Shown here in pieces: positions 1 through 8,588 of a DNA stretch of 22,373 bases. The notes beneath the pieces were generated by a model. The model was not told the origin of the DNA, did no database searches, and worked only from the letters and a program-made list of their open reading frames with translations. Within the stretch, counting starts at the first letter, position 1; each line of letters starts with the position of its first letter. Both the position numbers and the translations under genes were made by a program. This stretch comes from Candidatus Dadabacteria bacterium (GTDB lineage: Bacteria; Desulfobacterota_D; UBA1144; Nemesobacterales; JADFKM01): assembly GCA_022564935.1 (NCBI GenBank), contig JADFKM010000006.1, positions 29,502 through 51,874 on the forward strand. The letters are read 5' to 3'.

Positions 1-836
1 GAATAGAGGAGTCCTCGGCCAGAAACCAGGCACGCATCGCCTCCGAGAAGGACATTATCGTAGGGGTCAACATTAACCGCCTTGAGAACGAAGACCCCAT
101 CGACATCCTAGAGGTGGACAACACCGCGGTAAGGCGCGCTCAGATAGAGAGGCTAAAGAAGCTCAAAAAGCAAAGAAACAGTGACGAAGTCGAAAAGGCG
201 CTCCTAGCCATCACGAAATGCGCAGAAGCGGGCGAGGGCAACCTGCTCGAGCTGGCTACGGAAGCGGCGCGAAGGCGCGCAACACTCGGAGAAATATCTT
301 ATGCTTGTGAAAAGGTTTTTGGGAGATACAAAGCCGTGATAAGGTCGATATCACAGGTTTATTCTTCGGAAATAGGAGACGACATGAACTTTGAGAAAGC
401 AAGGCTGCTGGCCGATGAGTTCGCAGAACTCGAAGGCCGAAGGCCGAGGATAATGATCGCAAAGATGGGGCAGGACGGCCACGACAGGGGCTCCAAGGTT
501 ATTTCCACCAGCTTTGCCGACATCGGTTTCGATGTGGACATAGGGCCGCTGTTCCAAACCCCCAAAGAGGTCGCCCTCCAGGCCGTAGAAAACGACATCC
601 ATATACTGGGCGTCTCCACACTGGCGGGAGGACATAAAACACTCGTCCCTCAGGTCATCGAGGAGCTCAAGGCTCTGGGGCGCGAAGATATTATCGTGGT
701 AGTAGGGGGTGTTATACCTCCCCAGGACTACGACTTCCTCTATAATGCCGGAGTCACCGGAATATTCGGCCCCGGCACAGCTGTGTCCGAGGCAGCCTCC
801 AATATTCTCCAACGCATGATAGAGCAGAAAAGATAA
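1..836 (+). CDS. scpA: Methylmalonyl-CoA mutase, C-terminal part with B12-binding domain (5' end outside window)
   Basis: The reading frame is open from base 3 and enters from upstream, so only the last 277 residues are present; the GTG at 114 is internal. The first visible residues (IIVGVN, near base 54) match the end of the mutase TIM-barrel region, followed by a Lys/Arg-rich linker. From about base 435 comes a cobalamin-binding Rossmann domain with the DxHxxG signature as DGHDRG (bases 474-491; the His at 480-482 would be the lower axial ligand of cobalt), then GVSTLAGGH and VVVGGVIPPQDY, all typical of this family. The enzyme interconverts methylmalonyl-CoA and succinyl-CoA with adenosylcobalamin. 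meaB starts 7 bases after the stop, as expected for its dedicated GTPase partner. Because the substrate-binding N-terminal part is missing, a related acyl-CoA mutase (ethylmalonyl- or isobutyryl-CoA type) cannot be excluded, and the symbol is tentative. Confidence 0.93.
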   Translation, partial: IEESSARNQARIASEKDIIVGVNINRLENEDPIDILEVDNTAVRRAQIERLKKLKKQRNSDEVEKALLAITKCAEAGEGNLLELATEAARRRATLGEISYACEKVFGRYKAVIRSISQVYSSEIGDDMNFEKARLLADEFAELEGRRPRIMIAKMGQDGHDRGSKVISTSFADIGFDVDIGPLFQTPKEVALQAVENDIHILGVSTLAGGHKTLVPQVIEELKALGREDIIVVVGGVIPPQDYDFLYNAGVTGIFGPGTAVSEAASNILQRMIEQKR

Positions 837-843
837 CAGGGTA

Positions 844-1929
844 ATGACCTCCTCAAAGGCAAATAAGGAAACCTCTTTACAAATCAACCCCGGAACACGC
901 AGTCCCAAAAACCGGATGCGCAAATCCAAGAACAAACGCAGGCCGCAGCTTTCGGCTTCCGAGTATGTCGAGGGGATACTAAAGGGAAACAGGGTAGTGC
1001 TGAGCCGGGCTATCACCCTTATCGAAAGCACTCTCTCAGAGCACGGTGCCCTGAGTCTCGAGATAATCGAAAAATGCCTCCCGCATACCGGCAATTCGAT
1101 AAGGGTCGGCATAACGGGAGTCCCTGGAGTGGGCAAAAGCACATTCATCGAATCCCTCGGGAAGCATCTGACCGAAAGGGAAGACCGCAAAGTGGCCGTG
1201 CTCGCCATAGACCCAACAAGCATAATCTCGAGGGGAAGCATACTGGGGGACAAGACCCGCATGGAGAGGCTGTCAACCGACCCGCGGGCATTTATCCGCC
1301 CATCCCCCACGGCGGGCTCGCTCGGAGGCGTGACGAAAAAAACCCGCGAAACAATACTGCTCTGCGAGGCCGCCGGTTTCAACGTAATAATCGTGGAGAC
1401 AGTCGGGGTCGGACAGTCCGAGACCGCCGTGTCATCGATGGTCGATTTCTTCCTGCTCCTGATGCTTGCCGGAGCGGGGGACGAGCTTCAGGGCATAAAG
1501 CGGGGAATAATGGAGATGGCCGACGCAATAGCCATCACCAAAGCCGACGGTGAGAACGAAAAAAACGCCGAGCGCGCACGCAAAGAATTCCAGGGCGCCC
1601 TCAACCTCTTCCCGCGGGGGGAGATGGAATGGGAGCGCGTAGTACTGACGTGCTCGGCCCTCACAGGCCGTGGTATCGAAGAGATATGGGGAACGGTGAA
1701 GAATCACAATGAAATCCTGGATGAAACCGGCCTTCTTCAGAAAAAAAGAAAGGAGCAGGAAAGGAGCTGGCTCTACGACAACATACGCTCGGAGCTCGAA
1801 GAGCGCTTTTACAGCAAAAAGGAGATCGCAAAAGCCCTGAAGGCGGTGGAGGGCGACGTGCTGAGCGGGAAAATAAGCCCCTTTTCCGGCGCCCGGAAGC
1901 TACTTGAGATGTATTTCAAGAAGAATTAA
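844..1929 (+). CDS. meaB: MeaB/ArgK-type GTPase, methylmalonyl-CoA mutase-associated G-protein chaperone
   Basis: This 361-residue G3E-family GTPase protects and reloads adenosylcobalamin-dependent mutases. The P-loop is GVPGVGKST at residues 92-100. The segment VLAIDPTS follows, then the MeaB switch signature ETVGVGQSE at residues 185-193, and a base-recognition motif ITKAD. The C-terminal part is helical and charged, as in the family dimerisation arm. It lies 7 bases after the mutase stop, so the two are almost certainly one operon. Homologues usually begin close to the ASEYVEGIL segment. Here about 38 extra residues rich in Lys/Arg and Ser precede it, if the ATG at 844 is used. An in-frame ATG at 916 would remove 24 of these. 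No strong Shine-Dalgarno sequence separates the options, so the start is uncertain although the identity is not. Confidence 0.95.
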   Translation: MTSSKANKETSLQINPGTRSPKNRMRKSKNKRRPQLSASEYVEGILKGNRVVLSRAITLIESTLSEHGALSLEIIEKCLPHTGNSIRVGITGVPGVGKSTFIESLGKHLTEREDRKVAVLAIDPTSIISRGSILGDKTRMERLSTDPRAFIRPSPTAGSLGGVTKKTRETILLCEAAGFNVIIVETVGVGQSETAVSSMVDFFLLLMLAGAGDELQGIKRGIMEMADAIAITKADGENEKNAERARKEFQGALNLFPRGEMEWERVVLTCSALTGRGIEEIWGTVKNHNEILDETGLLQKKRKEQERSWLYDNIRSELEERFYSKKEIAKALKAVEGDVLSGKISPFSGARKLLEMYFKKN

Positions 1930-2026
1930 CGCCCTCGCGGACTTTTCCCCTGTAACCCGTCGCGCGGATTATTAAAAACTGACGGCGTTAGGCACCCCTA
2001 TAGATTTCCCATAACACCCCACTCAT

Positions 2027-2055
2027 TTGCCCGCGCGCAAAACCGATAGTAAAAT
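2027..2055 (+). promoter_or_regulatory. Predicted promoter of rimI, leaderless type
   Basis: TTGCCC (2027-2032) and TAAAAT (2050-2055) are separated by 17 bases. The -10 ends 10 bases before the ATG at 2066, so transcription would begin within a few bases of the start codon. The upstream in-frame TTG at 2027 coincides with the -35 element, which argues against it as the start codon. No Shine-Dalgarno sequence precedes either candidate start. Confidence 0.5.
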
Positions 2056-2065
2056 TAATCCCGAT

Positions 2066-2521
2066 ATGAGCGTGCAGCCGAAAATCGAGCTCGAAGCGAT
2101 GCAGCTCGAAGACCTCGACGAGGTGATGGACATTGAGGAACGGTGCTTTCCCAACCCGTGGCCGCGGAGGATCTTCGAAATGGAAACCCTCTCGCCCAGG
2201 GCCCTGAACCTAGTGGCAAGAATAAACGGGGTCTTGGGGGGCTACATAATCTCCTGGTTCATTTACGACGAGATACACATACTCAACATAGCCGTTGACC
2301 CGGAGTTCAGGAATATGGGAGTCGGAAAAACTCTCATGAGGACGTGTCTAGATCATTTTATAGAGCGCGGCGCCAAGCACGCAATACTCGAAGTGCGCAC
2401 ATCAAACACACCAGCCCAGAAAATGTACGAAAAGTTCGGATTCTCGCGTATCGGGGTGAGAAAACACTACTACAGCGACAACGGCGAAGACGCCATTATC
2501 ATGATGCTCACCCTTTGCTGA
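2066..2521 (+). CDS. rimI: RimI-type protein N-alpha-acetyltransferase (GNAT fold)
   Basis: A 151-residue GNAT acetyltransferase that would acetylate the N-terminal alanine of ribosomal protein S18 or similar N-termini using acetyl-CoA. The N-terminal ERCFPNPWPRRIF segment is the RimI signature. The acetyl-CoA pyrophosphate-binding loop is RNMGVGK (residues 82-88). LEVRTSN and KMYEKFGF supply Glu109 and Tyr121, which match in spacing the catalytic pair of E. coli RimI (Glu103, Tyr115). YYSDNGEDAIIM closes the domain. The ATG at 2066 is preferred over a TTG at 2027, because the latter overlaps a -35 box and a -10 box lies 10 bases before 2066. There is no Shine-Dalgarno sequence at either. It ends 59 bases before the convergent ispB stop. 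In many bacteria rimI sits next to tsaB; that gene is not visible here. Confidence 0.93.
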   Translation: MSVQPKIELEAMQLEDLDEVMDIEERCFPNPWPRRIFEMETLSPRALNLVARINGVLGGYIISWFIYDEIHILNIAVDPEFRNMGVGKTLMRTCLDHFIERGAKHAILEVRTSNTPAQKMYEKFGFSRIGVRKHYYSDNGEDAIIMMLTLC

Positions 2522-2580
2522 GAGAAGCTCTTTTTGGGGGGGAGGGGATTGCCGAGAAATAATTTTTGTCTGAAGCCCGC

Positions 2581-3561
2581 TTAACACCTTCTTTCTTTAA
2601 TGAAATCGGCAAGTCGAATAAGCGAATCTTTATAGTCGTTGGCCGGAAGAGCTGAGATTGCGTCCTTTGCCCTGTCGACATACTTCCCGGCAACATCGTT
2701 TGACTTCTCGACGCCATTATAACATTCGACGAGATCGAAAATATAACCGCTATTCTCATCCCCGAGCTCTTCGGTTTCCAGGATCTCAAAAACCCTCGTT
2801 TTCTCGCTTTCCGTAGCCTTGGAGAGGGAATAAACGAGAGGAAGGGTCATTTTCCCCTCCATTAAATCCTGACCGATCTTCTTTCCAAACTCATCTTCGG
2901 TTGCGCCGTAGTCAAGCGCGTCGTCAGTCGCCTGAAAGGCTATGCCCAAATTATGGCCGTAAACACCCAAAGCTCTAACATCCTCTCCAGGCGCCTGGGC
3001 AAGTATAGCGCCTACCTGTCCGCAGCACTCGATAAAGGAGGCTGTTTTATGCTTGATTATGTCCATACAAACCCCTTCGGTGAACTCGATCAGTTTTGTT
3101 GAGCTCATCACTTCCAGCACCTGGCCTTCGGCAAGCTTTGCGGCTGCAAGAGTGATGGAGTTGAAGATCTCCAGATCCCCGCAGGAGTAAATGAGATTGA
3201 GCGCTTTAGCAAGTATGAAATCCCCTACGAGCACACTTGCCTGGTTACCCCAGCGTAGGTTTGACGACGGGTTTCCCCTTCGAAGCTCAGCATCGTCGAC
3301 CACATCGTCATGAAGGAGCGTAGCAGTGTGAATCAGCTCAATCGCCGCGGCAGACGCAATGCGCTTATGTTCTGTGCTCAGGCCGCATGCACCGTTTGAG
3401 AGCAGCAACACACACGGTCTTATCCTCTTGCCCCCGCTTCCGAGAATGTACTTCGAGATGTCGTAAACCAGGGGGATCTCAGACTTGATATTATCTTCGA
3501 TCTCCCTCTCAACTTCGTCCAGATCAGTGGACACAATTTCAATGATTTCTGAAAGTTCCAT
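2581..3561 (-). CDS. ispB: Long-chain polyprenyl diphosphate synthase (octaprenyl-type)
   Basis: This trans-isoprenyl diphosphate synthase (326 residues) extends farnesyl diphosphate with isopentenyl diphosphate to make the side chain of respiratory quinones. The two Asp-rich Mg-binding motifs are DDVVD (residues 85-89) and DDALD (213-217). GGKRIRP near residue 43 binds pyrophosphate. The residue five positions before the first Asp motif is Ala80, small, in the same IHTATLLHDD context as E. coli IspB, which supports a long product. The frame extends upstream to a start at 3630, but those 23 residues look non-conserved and overlap a strong promoter match. The ATG at 3561 starts 7 bases after the -10 box. 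It is transcribed divergently from sbcC. The exact chain length cannot be read from the sequence. Confidence 0.92.
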   Translation of the reverse strand: MELSEIIEIVSTDLDEVEREIEDNIKSEIPLVYDISKYILGSGGKRIRPCVLLLSNGACGLSTEHKRIASAAAIELIHTATLLHDDVVDDAELRRGNPSSNLRWGNQASVLVGDFILAKALNLIYSCGDLEIFNSITLAAAKLAEGQVLEVMSSTKLIEFTEGVCMDIIKHKTASFIECCGQVGAILAQAPGEDVRALGVYGHNLGIAFQATDDALDYGATEDEFGKKIGQDLMEGKMTLPLVYSLSKATESEKTRVFEILETEELGDENSGYIFDLVECYNGVEKSNDVAGKYVDRAKDAISALPANDYKDSLIRLADFIKERRC

Positions 3562-3568
3562 CAATTTA

Positions 3569-3597
3569 AAATTATCTGAATAGCCGGGGTTAGTCAA
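3569..3597 (-). promoter_or_regulatory. Predicted promoter of ispB, leaderless type
   Basis: On the minus strand TTGACT (3597-3592) is followed after 17 bases by TAATTT (3574-3569), which ends 7 bases before the ATG at 3561. An alternative -10 reading, GATAAT, sits two bases upstream with 15-base spacing. No ribosome-binding site lies between promoter and start, so the mRNA would be leaderless. Confidence 0.6.
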
Positions 3598-3687
3598 AAT
3601 GACCCAAGCCCTATTCGCACAGGTGTGCACTACAAATCCCGTCCCCCATGATGTATCCTAATGAATCACGAAATCGCTCACTATGCC

Positions 3688-6600
3688 ATGGTTCCCATAA
3701 GACTCTCTTTAAAAAATTTTTTAAGCTACGGAAGCCAAACATCAACCCTTGACTTCAGCGAATTCTCTATAGCGTGCTTGACCGGCAGGAACGGACACGG
3801 CAAATCGGCCATTCTCGACGCCCTCACCTGGGCCCTGTGGGGAAAGTGCAGAGTTACGAGCAACGTGGAGGTGATAAAACGCGGTGAGAGTGAGGCGACC
3901 GTAGAATTTGAGTTCGAGGTCGAAGGGAACAGGTACAGGATACTGAGGCAGATAAAGAGGAGAAAGGGCACCGAGACCTCTACGACGCTACACTTGCAGT
4001 ACTTCAATACCGCAAAGAGCGCCTTTGAGGCGCTGGAGCAAGGAGCCAAGACCCAAAAAACCATAGAGGATATCCTCAAAATAGACTACGACTCATTCAT
4101 CTGTTCTTCCTTTATCCTTCAAGGAAGGGCAGACGAGTTCATGAAAAAGAAGCCTGCCGAGAGGAAAGCGGTGCTTTCAAAGATCCTTGACCTGGAGAAA
4201 TACGACACCCTCATGAGAAAGGCCCGGGACGCCGCATCCCATATCAATTCAGAAGCAGAAGCTACAGGGAGGCAGCTCGAGCAAATAACCGACGAGATGG
4301 AAAGAACAAAAAACCTCAGTGACGAGCTCAAAGAAAAAAAACAGGTTCTCGACAACATCACAACAGAGCTTGGGGCTCTTGAGAGATCCCGTGATGAGCT
4401 GGTAAGAAAATCCGAATCCCTTAAGGCTAAGCGGCAAAAATACAACGAGCTGACAAGCCAAATTGAGGGGGCAAAAGGAAACTCCACTCAGCTGAGGGAC
4501 CAACTGGGCGAGCTTGGAGGTACTATAAATGCGGACTCTCAAATAGTGTCGAGAGAGAAGGAAATAAACAGGGAATACAAGAGCTACCTGAGAGCCAAGG
4601 AGCAAGAAAGAGCATACTCGGAGAAGATGCTGCGTCATACAAAGCTCGGCGAGGAGCTCGAGAAAATAACTGCATCCATCAGGGATGAGCAAAACGAGAT
4701 CGAAAAACAACTGAGCCTTCTGGAAGGAAGACGAAGAGAGTTGAATAAAACAATTGCTCAAAAAGATGAGATAATCGTACGTCAATCTGAGATCGAATCG
4801 GGACTGAAGGAATACTTTTTCACTCTCGATACAGAAACTGAGCTGGAAGAGAGGGGAAAGCAGACCGCCGCACTAGATGCCGACCGCAGGGGGCTGCAAA
4901 TAAAACTGGAAGAAGAGAGATTAAAAATCGAAGTTCATGCAGCAAGAATTGGAGATGAAATAGAGCAGCGCAAAAAGAAGGTCGAATATATAAGCGCTAT
5001 TGAGCAAGAGGTAGAGGAACTTGAGAAAAAGATTGAAGAGCATAAAACACTACTAAGGGAATATGAAGCGCTCGAGCTTAAGTTAAAAATCACATCGGAG
5101 AATAAAAAAGCTGCCGAAGCAAGGATAGAGGAGTTGAAAATCAGGCTGGCCGAAGATGAAGACAAGCTCTCGCACCTCACATCGGAAATCGAGGAGCCAC
5201 ACTGCCCCCTGTGTGAATCTGCCCTCACAATAGAAGCCGCCGAATCCCTGATAGAAAAGCTTGAGGGCGCCATGGCCCGTCACGCTTCGGTGCTGGAAGA
5301 ACAGCGCTCCGAACTGGATTCCTTAGAAGCCCGCGTGGTCTCTCTCTCTGAAAAGATAAAAGGTCATCAAAACGACCTTGAGCAGCTTGCCGAGCTAAAC
5401 ACCAAGCTGGGGGAGAAGAAAAATTCTCACTTCGAGCTCGTGGTCGCTCGAGGTGAGCTGGAGCTGCTGCAAACTGAGCTGTCGGCCATCAACAAACGCC
5501 TGGACACAAAGGACTACGGGGCCGAGCTGCAACCCGAGATAACCCTTCTCGAAAAACAGATAAAGGAGCTGGACTACGATCAGACCCGGCATGAGGAGAT
5601 TAAAAATAAAGCGGAGGAGTTAAGGAGGTTTCGAAGCGAAAAAGAGGCCCTCGACAAAGCCCATGCGGAAAAATCGACCGCCGGGGACGAGCTGCGCAGC
5701 GTAGAGGGGGAAAAGAAACGTCTTTTAACCATCCTTAACGAAGAGGGTTTTGCCGAAGAACCGCGCGCAGGCGCAAGGGCGCTCGAGGATGAGATAAAGA
5801 AAGTGGGTTACAGTGTGGATGAGTACACGAGGATAAAGGACAGCGTCTCTTTCTTAGAGCGCTTCTCACGCGACAAAGAGGAGCTTGAAAGGGCAAAACT
5901 CAGCCTCGCCTACAGAAAAAGAGAGCAGCAAAGAATCAATAAAACACTGGTTGAAGTGGAAGACACGCTGAGGAGGCTTGGGACAGAAATTGAGGAGTAT
6001 GAAAATATCATCCCTCAAACCAAAGAAATTGAAGATAAAAGGCAAAGCGCTGAAACGCAGATTAATAAATTAAGAACCATCAGGGACGGGTGTTTATCGG
6101 ATATTTCCACAATGAAGAGTGAAATCGATAGAGTGAAGAAAATGCGTGAAAAGAAAGCCGAGCTACGCTCTAAACTCCACACTCTCAAAGGCGAGGTGGC
6201 AATATACAAGCAGCTTCAGAGGGCATTCGGAAAGAACGGCATCCAGGCGCTCATAATAGAGAACACGGTGCCTGAAATCGAGCAAGAGGCCAACAACTTG
6301 CTAAGGAAACTCTCAGAGGGCACCATGACGCTGAGCCTGGAGCTCGTGCAGCCTACACAAAAGGGAGGCGAGAAAGAAACCCTTCAGGTAAAGATAGCCG
6401 ACTCAGTCGGCACAAGAAGCTACGAAACCTATTCGGGGGGCGAGGCCTTCAGAATCGATTTTGCGCTGCGCGTGGCAATATCGAAGTTTATAGCAAACCG
6501 CTCGGGAGCGGAGCTCAGAACCCTGGTAATAGACGAAGGGTTCGGCACACAGGACAAGGACGGCCTCTCGCATTTCGTGGATGTAATTAACGCAGTAAAG

Positions 6601-6723
6601 GACGATTTCGACAAAATTCTGATAATAACACATGTGGATGAGCTAAAGGACAAATTCCCCGTAAGAATAGAGGTAACAAAAGAGTATGGGAAAGGCTCTA
6701 CGTTTGAGACAATATACAATTAA
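3688..6723 (+). CDS. sbcC: SbcC/Rad50-type SMC-like nuclease ATPase subunit with zinc hook
   Basis: A 1011-residue Rad50/SbcC homologue that with an SbcD/Mre11 nuclease processes DNA ends and hairpins. Counting from 3688, the Walker A is GRNGHGKS (residues 33-40) and is followed by a Q-loop region (ILQGRADEF). Two long charged coiled-coil arms flank a central zinc-hook CPLC (residues 506-509). The ABC signature YSGGEAF lies near 915-921 and Walker B is LVIDEGFGTQD with Asp949/Glu950. All ATPase elements are intact. An upstream in-frame ATG at 3661 would add nine residues. The start at 3688 gives MVPIRLSLKNF, which fits the family N-terminus better; neither has a Shine-Dalgarno sequence. No sbcD lies in the window, which is unusual because the pair is commonly adjacent. 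The stop TAA directly touches the ATG of the next gene. Confidence 0.95.
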   Translation: MVPIRLSLKNFLSYGSQTSTLDFSEFSIACLTGRNGHGKSAILDALTWALWGKCRVTSNVEVIKRGESEATVEFEFEVEGNRYRILRQIKRRKGTETSTTLHLQYFNTAKSAFEALEQGAKTQKTIEDILKIDYDSFICSSFILQGRADEFMKKKPAERKAVLSKILDLEKYDTLMRKARDAASHINSEAEATGRQLEQITDEMERTKNLSDELKEKKQVLDNITTELGALERSRDELVRKSESLKAKRQKYNELTSQIEGAKGNSTQLRDQLGELGGTINADSQIVSREKEINREYKSYLRAKEQERAYSEKMLRHTKLGEELEKITASIRDEQNEIEKQLSLLEGRRRELNKTIAQKDEIIVRQSEIESGLKEYFFTLDTETELEERGKQTAALDADRRGLQIKLEEERLKIEVHAARIGDEIEQRKKKVEYISAIEQEVEELEKKIEEHKTLLREYEALELKLKITSENKKAAEARIEELKIRLAEDEDKLSHLTSEIEEPHCPLCESALTIEAAESLIEKLEGAMARHASVLEEQRSELDSLEARVVSLSEKIKGHQNDLEQLAELNTKLGEKKNSHFELVVARGELELLQTELSAINKRLDTKDYGAELQPEITLLEKQIKELDYDQTRHEEIKNKAEELRRFRSEKEALDKAHAEKSTAGDELRSVEGEKKRLLTILNEEGFAEEPRAGARALEDEIKKVGYSVDEYTRIKDSVSFLERFSRDKEELERAKLSLAYRKREQQRINKTLVEVEDTLRRLGTEIEEYENIIPQTKEIEDKRQSAETQINKLRTIRDGCLSDISTMKSEIDRVKKMREKKAELRSKLHTLKGEVAIYKQLQRAFGKNGIQALIIENTVPEIEQEANNLLRKLSEGTMTLSLELVQPTQKGGEKETLQVKIADSVGTRSYETYSGGEAFRIDFALRVAISKFIANRSGAELRTLVIDEGFGTQDKDGLSHFVDVINAVKDDFDKILIITHVDELKDKFPVRIEVTKEYGKGSTFETIYN

Positions 6724-7344
6724 ATGGCACTTAACTGGCTTGATATAATACTGCTTTCAATAACTTCCCTATCAATAATCTTCGGGTTTACAAAAGGGTT
6801 TATTGTTAGGATTTTTTCAATTGTTGCCTTAATAGGGTCTGTGACGGCAGCAATACTTTTCTACGACCTTGTAGGGGAGCTTTTTATAAAGCACAACCTG
6901 ATTCAACAAAAGCCACTGGCTCAGATCAGCAGTTTTATCGCCATAATGCTTGGCACATTCATACTGCTAAAGGTCCTGGGTTGGGGCATGAGAAAAGCTA
7001 TAGAAGGTCTTGAGCTCAAATGGGCGGACAAGGCGGCAGGCGCTTTCCTGGGACTGATTTTGGGAATAATGACCTCCACTCTGCTCATTTCCCTTCTAAC
7101 TTTTATTCTGCCTCCTACCAACCGATCTTTGAGCAATTCGGTAGTAATTCCATACGTAAAAAAGAGTTATTCAACCCTGAAGGATTCTGTGCCGAGGAGT
7201 ACTAAAAAGAAGCTGCAAGAATCCAAAGACTCTCTTAAAAAAGCAGCCGGAGAACTGAAAGAAACCGTAAAATCTTACTCCCCTCAAACTGAAACTCAGG
7301 TGGAAGAGGAAAAGACTGACTCAAGCGGCTCACACAGTCCGTGA
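6724..7344 (+). CDS. CvpA family inner-membrane protein
   Basis: This 206-residue protein has four hydrophobic segments near residues 7-25, 29-48, 67-87 and 104-127, then a hydrophilic Lys/Glu/Ser-rich tail. The opening WLDIILLSI and the FTKGF(I)VRI turn, together with the DKAAGAFLGLILG segment, match the CvpA family (named for colicin V production; linked to envelope functions and purF regulation in enterics). Biochemical function is not established for most members. The ATG follows the sbcC stop with no gap, so translation is probably coupled and the two form one transcript. The tail (about 145-206) is longer than in minimal CvpA proteins and probably cytoplasmic. A perfect hairpin covers the stop codon. 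Confidence 0.85.
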   Translation: MALNWLDIILLSITSLSIIFGFTKGFIVRIFSIVALIGSVTAAILFYDLVGELFIKHNLIQQKPLAQISSFIAIMLGTFILLKVLGWGMRKAIEGLELKWADKAAGAFLGLILGIMTSTLLISLLTFILPPTNRSLSNSVVIPYVKKSYSTLKDSVPRSTKKKLQESKDSLKKAAGELKETVKSYSPQTETQVEEEKTDSSGSHSP

Positions 7345-7353
7345 GCCGCTTGA
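7321..7353 (+). repeat. Perfect 13-bp inverted repeat over the cvpA stop codon (hairpin)
   Basis: The arms TCAAGCGGCTCAC (7321-7333) and GTGAGCCGCTTGA (7341-7353) are exact reverse complements around a 7-base loop. The TGA stop of cvpA (7342-7344) lies inside the 3' arm. No T-run follows, so this is not a classical intrinsic terminator. It could stabilise the mRNA 3' end, aid termination without a U-tract, or bind a dimeric protein. Confidence 0.75.
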
Positions 7354-7401
7354 TCCGCTCTCTAAACTAGCCATTCCCTAAATTTCCGCCGAGTTTGGAT
7401 A

Positions 7402-7428
7402 TTGTAATTTCTAAATAATAAGTAAAAT
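7402..7428 (+). promoter_or_regulatory. Predicted promoter of fbp, leaderless type
   Basis: TAAAAT at 7423-7428 matches the -10 consensus at five of six positions and ends 8 bases before the fbp ATG. TTGTAA at 7402-7407 is a possible -35 with a short 15-base spacer. The whole stretch is AT-rich and has no Shine-Dalgarno sequence. The -10 is the convincing part. Confidence 0.4.
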
Positions 7429-7436
7429 AGATTTAG

Positions 7437-8444
7437 ATGATAAAAGTAACGGCCCTTCCCGAGTTCATCATACAGCGGGAGGAAGAACACACGGAGCTCA
7501 CAGCCCCCCTGTCCACCCTCTTAAGGGACATCAGTCTATCGGCAAAAATAGTTAACCGCGAGGTCAACAAGGCCGGCCTTGTAGACATTCTCGGCAGCGC
7601 AGGAACCACCAACGTACAGGGAGAAATGGTGCAGAAACTGGATAAATTTGCGAACGAAAGGTTCATCGCCGCATTCCAAACCGGGGGTGAGTGCTGCGGG
7701 ATTGCTTCTGAGGAATACGAAGATTTCCTCTGTTTCGAAGACCATCTCGGCATGCATCCAAAATACCTGGTCACAATGGACCCTCTGGACGGCTCTTCCA
7801 ACATAGACGTCAACGTCTCGGTCGGGACTATCTTTTCCATATACTCCAGGCTGTCTGAATCAGGACTATGCACGCCGGAGGACTTCCTGCAGCCGGGCAC
7901 CGAGCAGGTAGCGGCGGGCTACGTCATCTACGGCTCCTCCACTATGCTCGTCTACACTACGGGTCATGGGGTAAACGGATTCACGCTCGACCCGTCAATC
8001 GGCGAGTTCTGCCTCTCGCATCCCGACATAAAAATACCAAAGACGGGGAAAATATACTCCGTCAATCAGGGCAACTACGACCTTTTCGAAGAAGGGGTAA
8101 AAAGATACATCGATTACTGTCATGAATCTGACCCGGAAACCAACCGACCTTATTCCCACAGATATATCGGCTCGATGGTGGCCGACATACACAGGAGCTT
8201 AATCAAAGGGGGCATTTTCTTCTATCCCGCTACAAAGGTCTCCCCCAGGGGAAAGCTGAGGCTCGTGTACGAATGCAACCCCATGGCCTTCATAGTCGAA
8301 CAGGCAGGAGGGAGGGCAACGGACGGCAAGAACCGGATAGTAGAGCTCAAACCAAATGGGCTTCATGACAGGGTTCCCATTTTCATAGGCTCCCCCGATA
8401 TGGTTCTGAAGGCCGAAGAGTTAGTTCAAAAGCACAAACCTTAA
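7437..8444 (+). CDS. fbp: Fructose-1,6-bisphosphatase, class I
   Basis: This 335-residue cytosolic enzyme hydrolyses fructose 1,6-bisphosphate to fructose 6-phosphate, the committed step of gluconeogenesis. The metal-binding signature DPLDGSSN is at residues 115-122. The active-site segment [14 protein letters not shown], including Lys273, and the trailing [10 protein letters not shown] are intact. Length is normal for class I. It faces the gap-pgk-fba operon tail to tail, so genes for most of the lower gluconeogenic route are gathered within 4.5 kb. The ATG at 7437 has no Shine-Dalgarno sequence but has a -10 box 8 bases upstream, suggesting a leaderless transcript. A very similar fold is shared by sedoheptulose-1,7-bisphosphatases; bifunctional activity is possible but cannot be judged from these residues. 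Confidence 0.96.
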   Translation: MIKVTALPEFIIQREEEHTELTAPLSTLLRDISLSAKIVNREVNKAGLVDILGSAGTTNVQGEMVQKLDKFANERFIAAFQTGGECCGIASEEYEDFLCFEDHLGMHPKYLVTMDPLDGSSNIDVNVSVGTIFSIYSRLSESGLCTPEDFLQPGTEQVAAGYVIYGSSTMLVYTTGHGVNGFTLDPSIGEFCLSHPDIKIPKTGKIYSVNQGNYDLFEEGVKRYIDYCHESDPETNRPYSHRYIGSMVADIHRSLIKGGIFFYPATKVSPRGKLRLVYECNPMAFIVEQAGGRATDGKNRIVELKPNGLHDRVPIFIGSPDMVLKAEELVQKHKP

Positions 8445-8539
8445 TTTTTCCACACACCCATTCTTATCCGATAGGTTTTAACGACCGGCCCGTGTAGTCC
8501 TCCAAGACGCTGAAGCACTGAGAGCATCATGCTTTAGCC

Positions 8540-8553
8540 AACACTCATGAGTT
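8540..8553. repeat. Intergenic 14-bp repeat, copy 1 of 2
   Basis: AACACTCATGAGTT occurs here, between the convergent fbp and aldolase ends, and again at 13044-13057 between bdhA and argC. Its core ACTCATGAGT is a perfect palindrome. An exact 14-mer pair in a window of this size is near chance expectation, so the main support is that both copies fall in intergenic DNA. Confidence 0.3.
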
Positions 8554-8588
8554 CCCAGACAATTAGTCTAAATCAACGTGCATTGTCT

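Noticed and set aside
351-1382. Long minus-strand open frame of 343 codons under the mutase and meaB
   Set aside because: It lies wholly antisense to two genes with clear family motifs, and its translation shows no recognisable domain. It is a by-product of the base composition of the real frames.
2027-2065. TTG start giving a 13-residue longer RimI
   Set aside because: The TTG forms part of a -35 hexamer exactly 17 bases before a TAAAAT box, and the extra residues are not typical of RimI.
3562-3630. 23-residue N-terminal extension of the prenyl synthase
   Set aside because: A TTGACT/TAATTT promoter match lies within it, immediately before the ATG at 3561, and the residues do not match the family.
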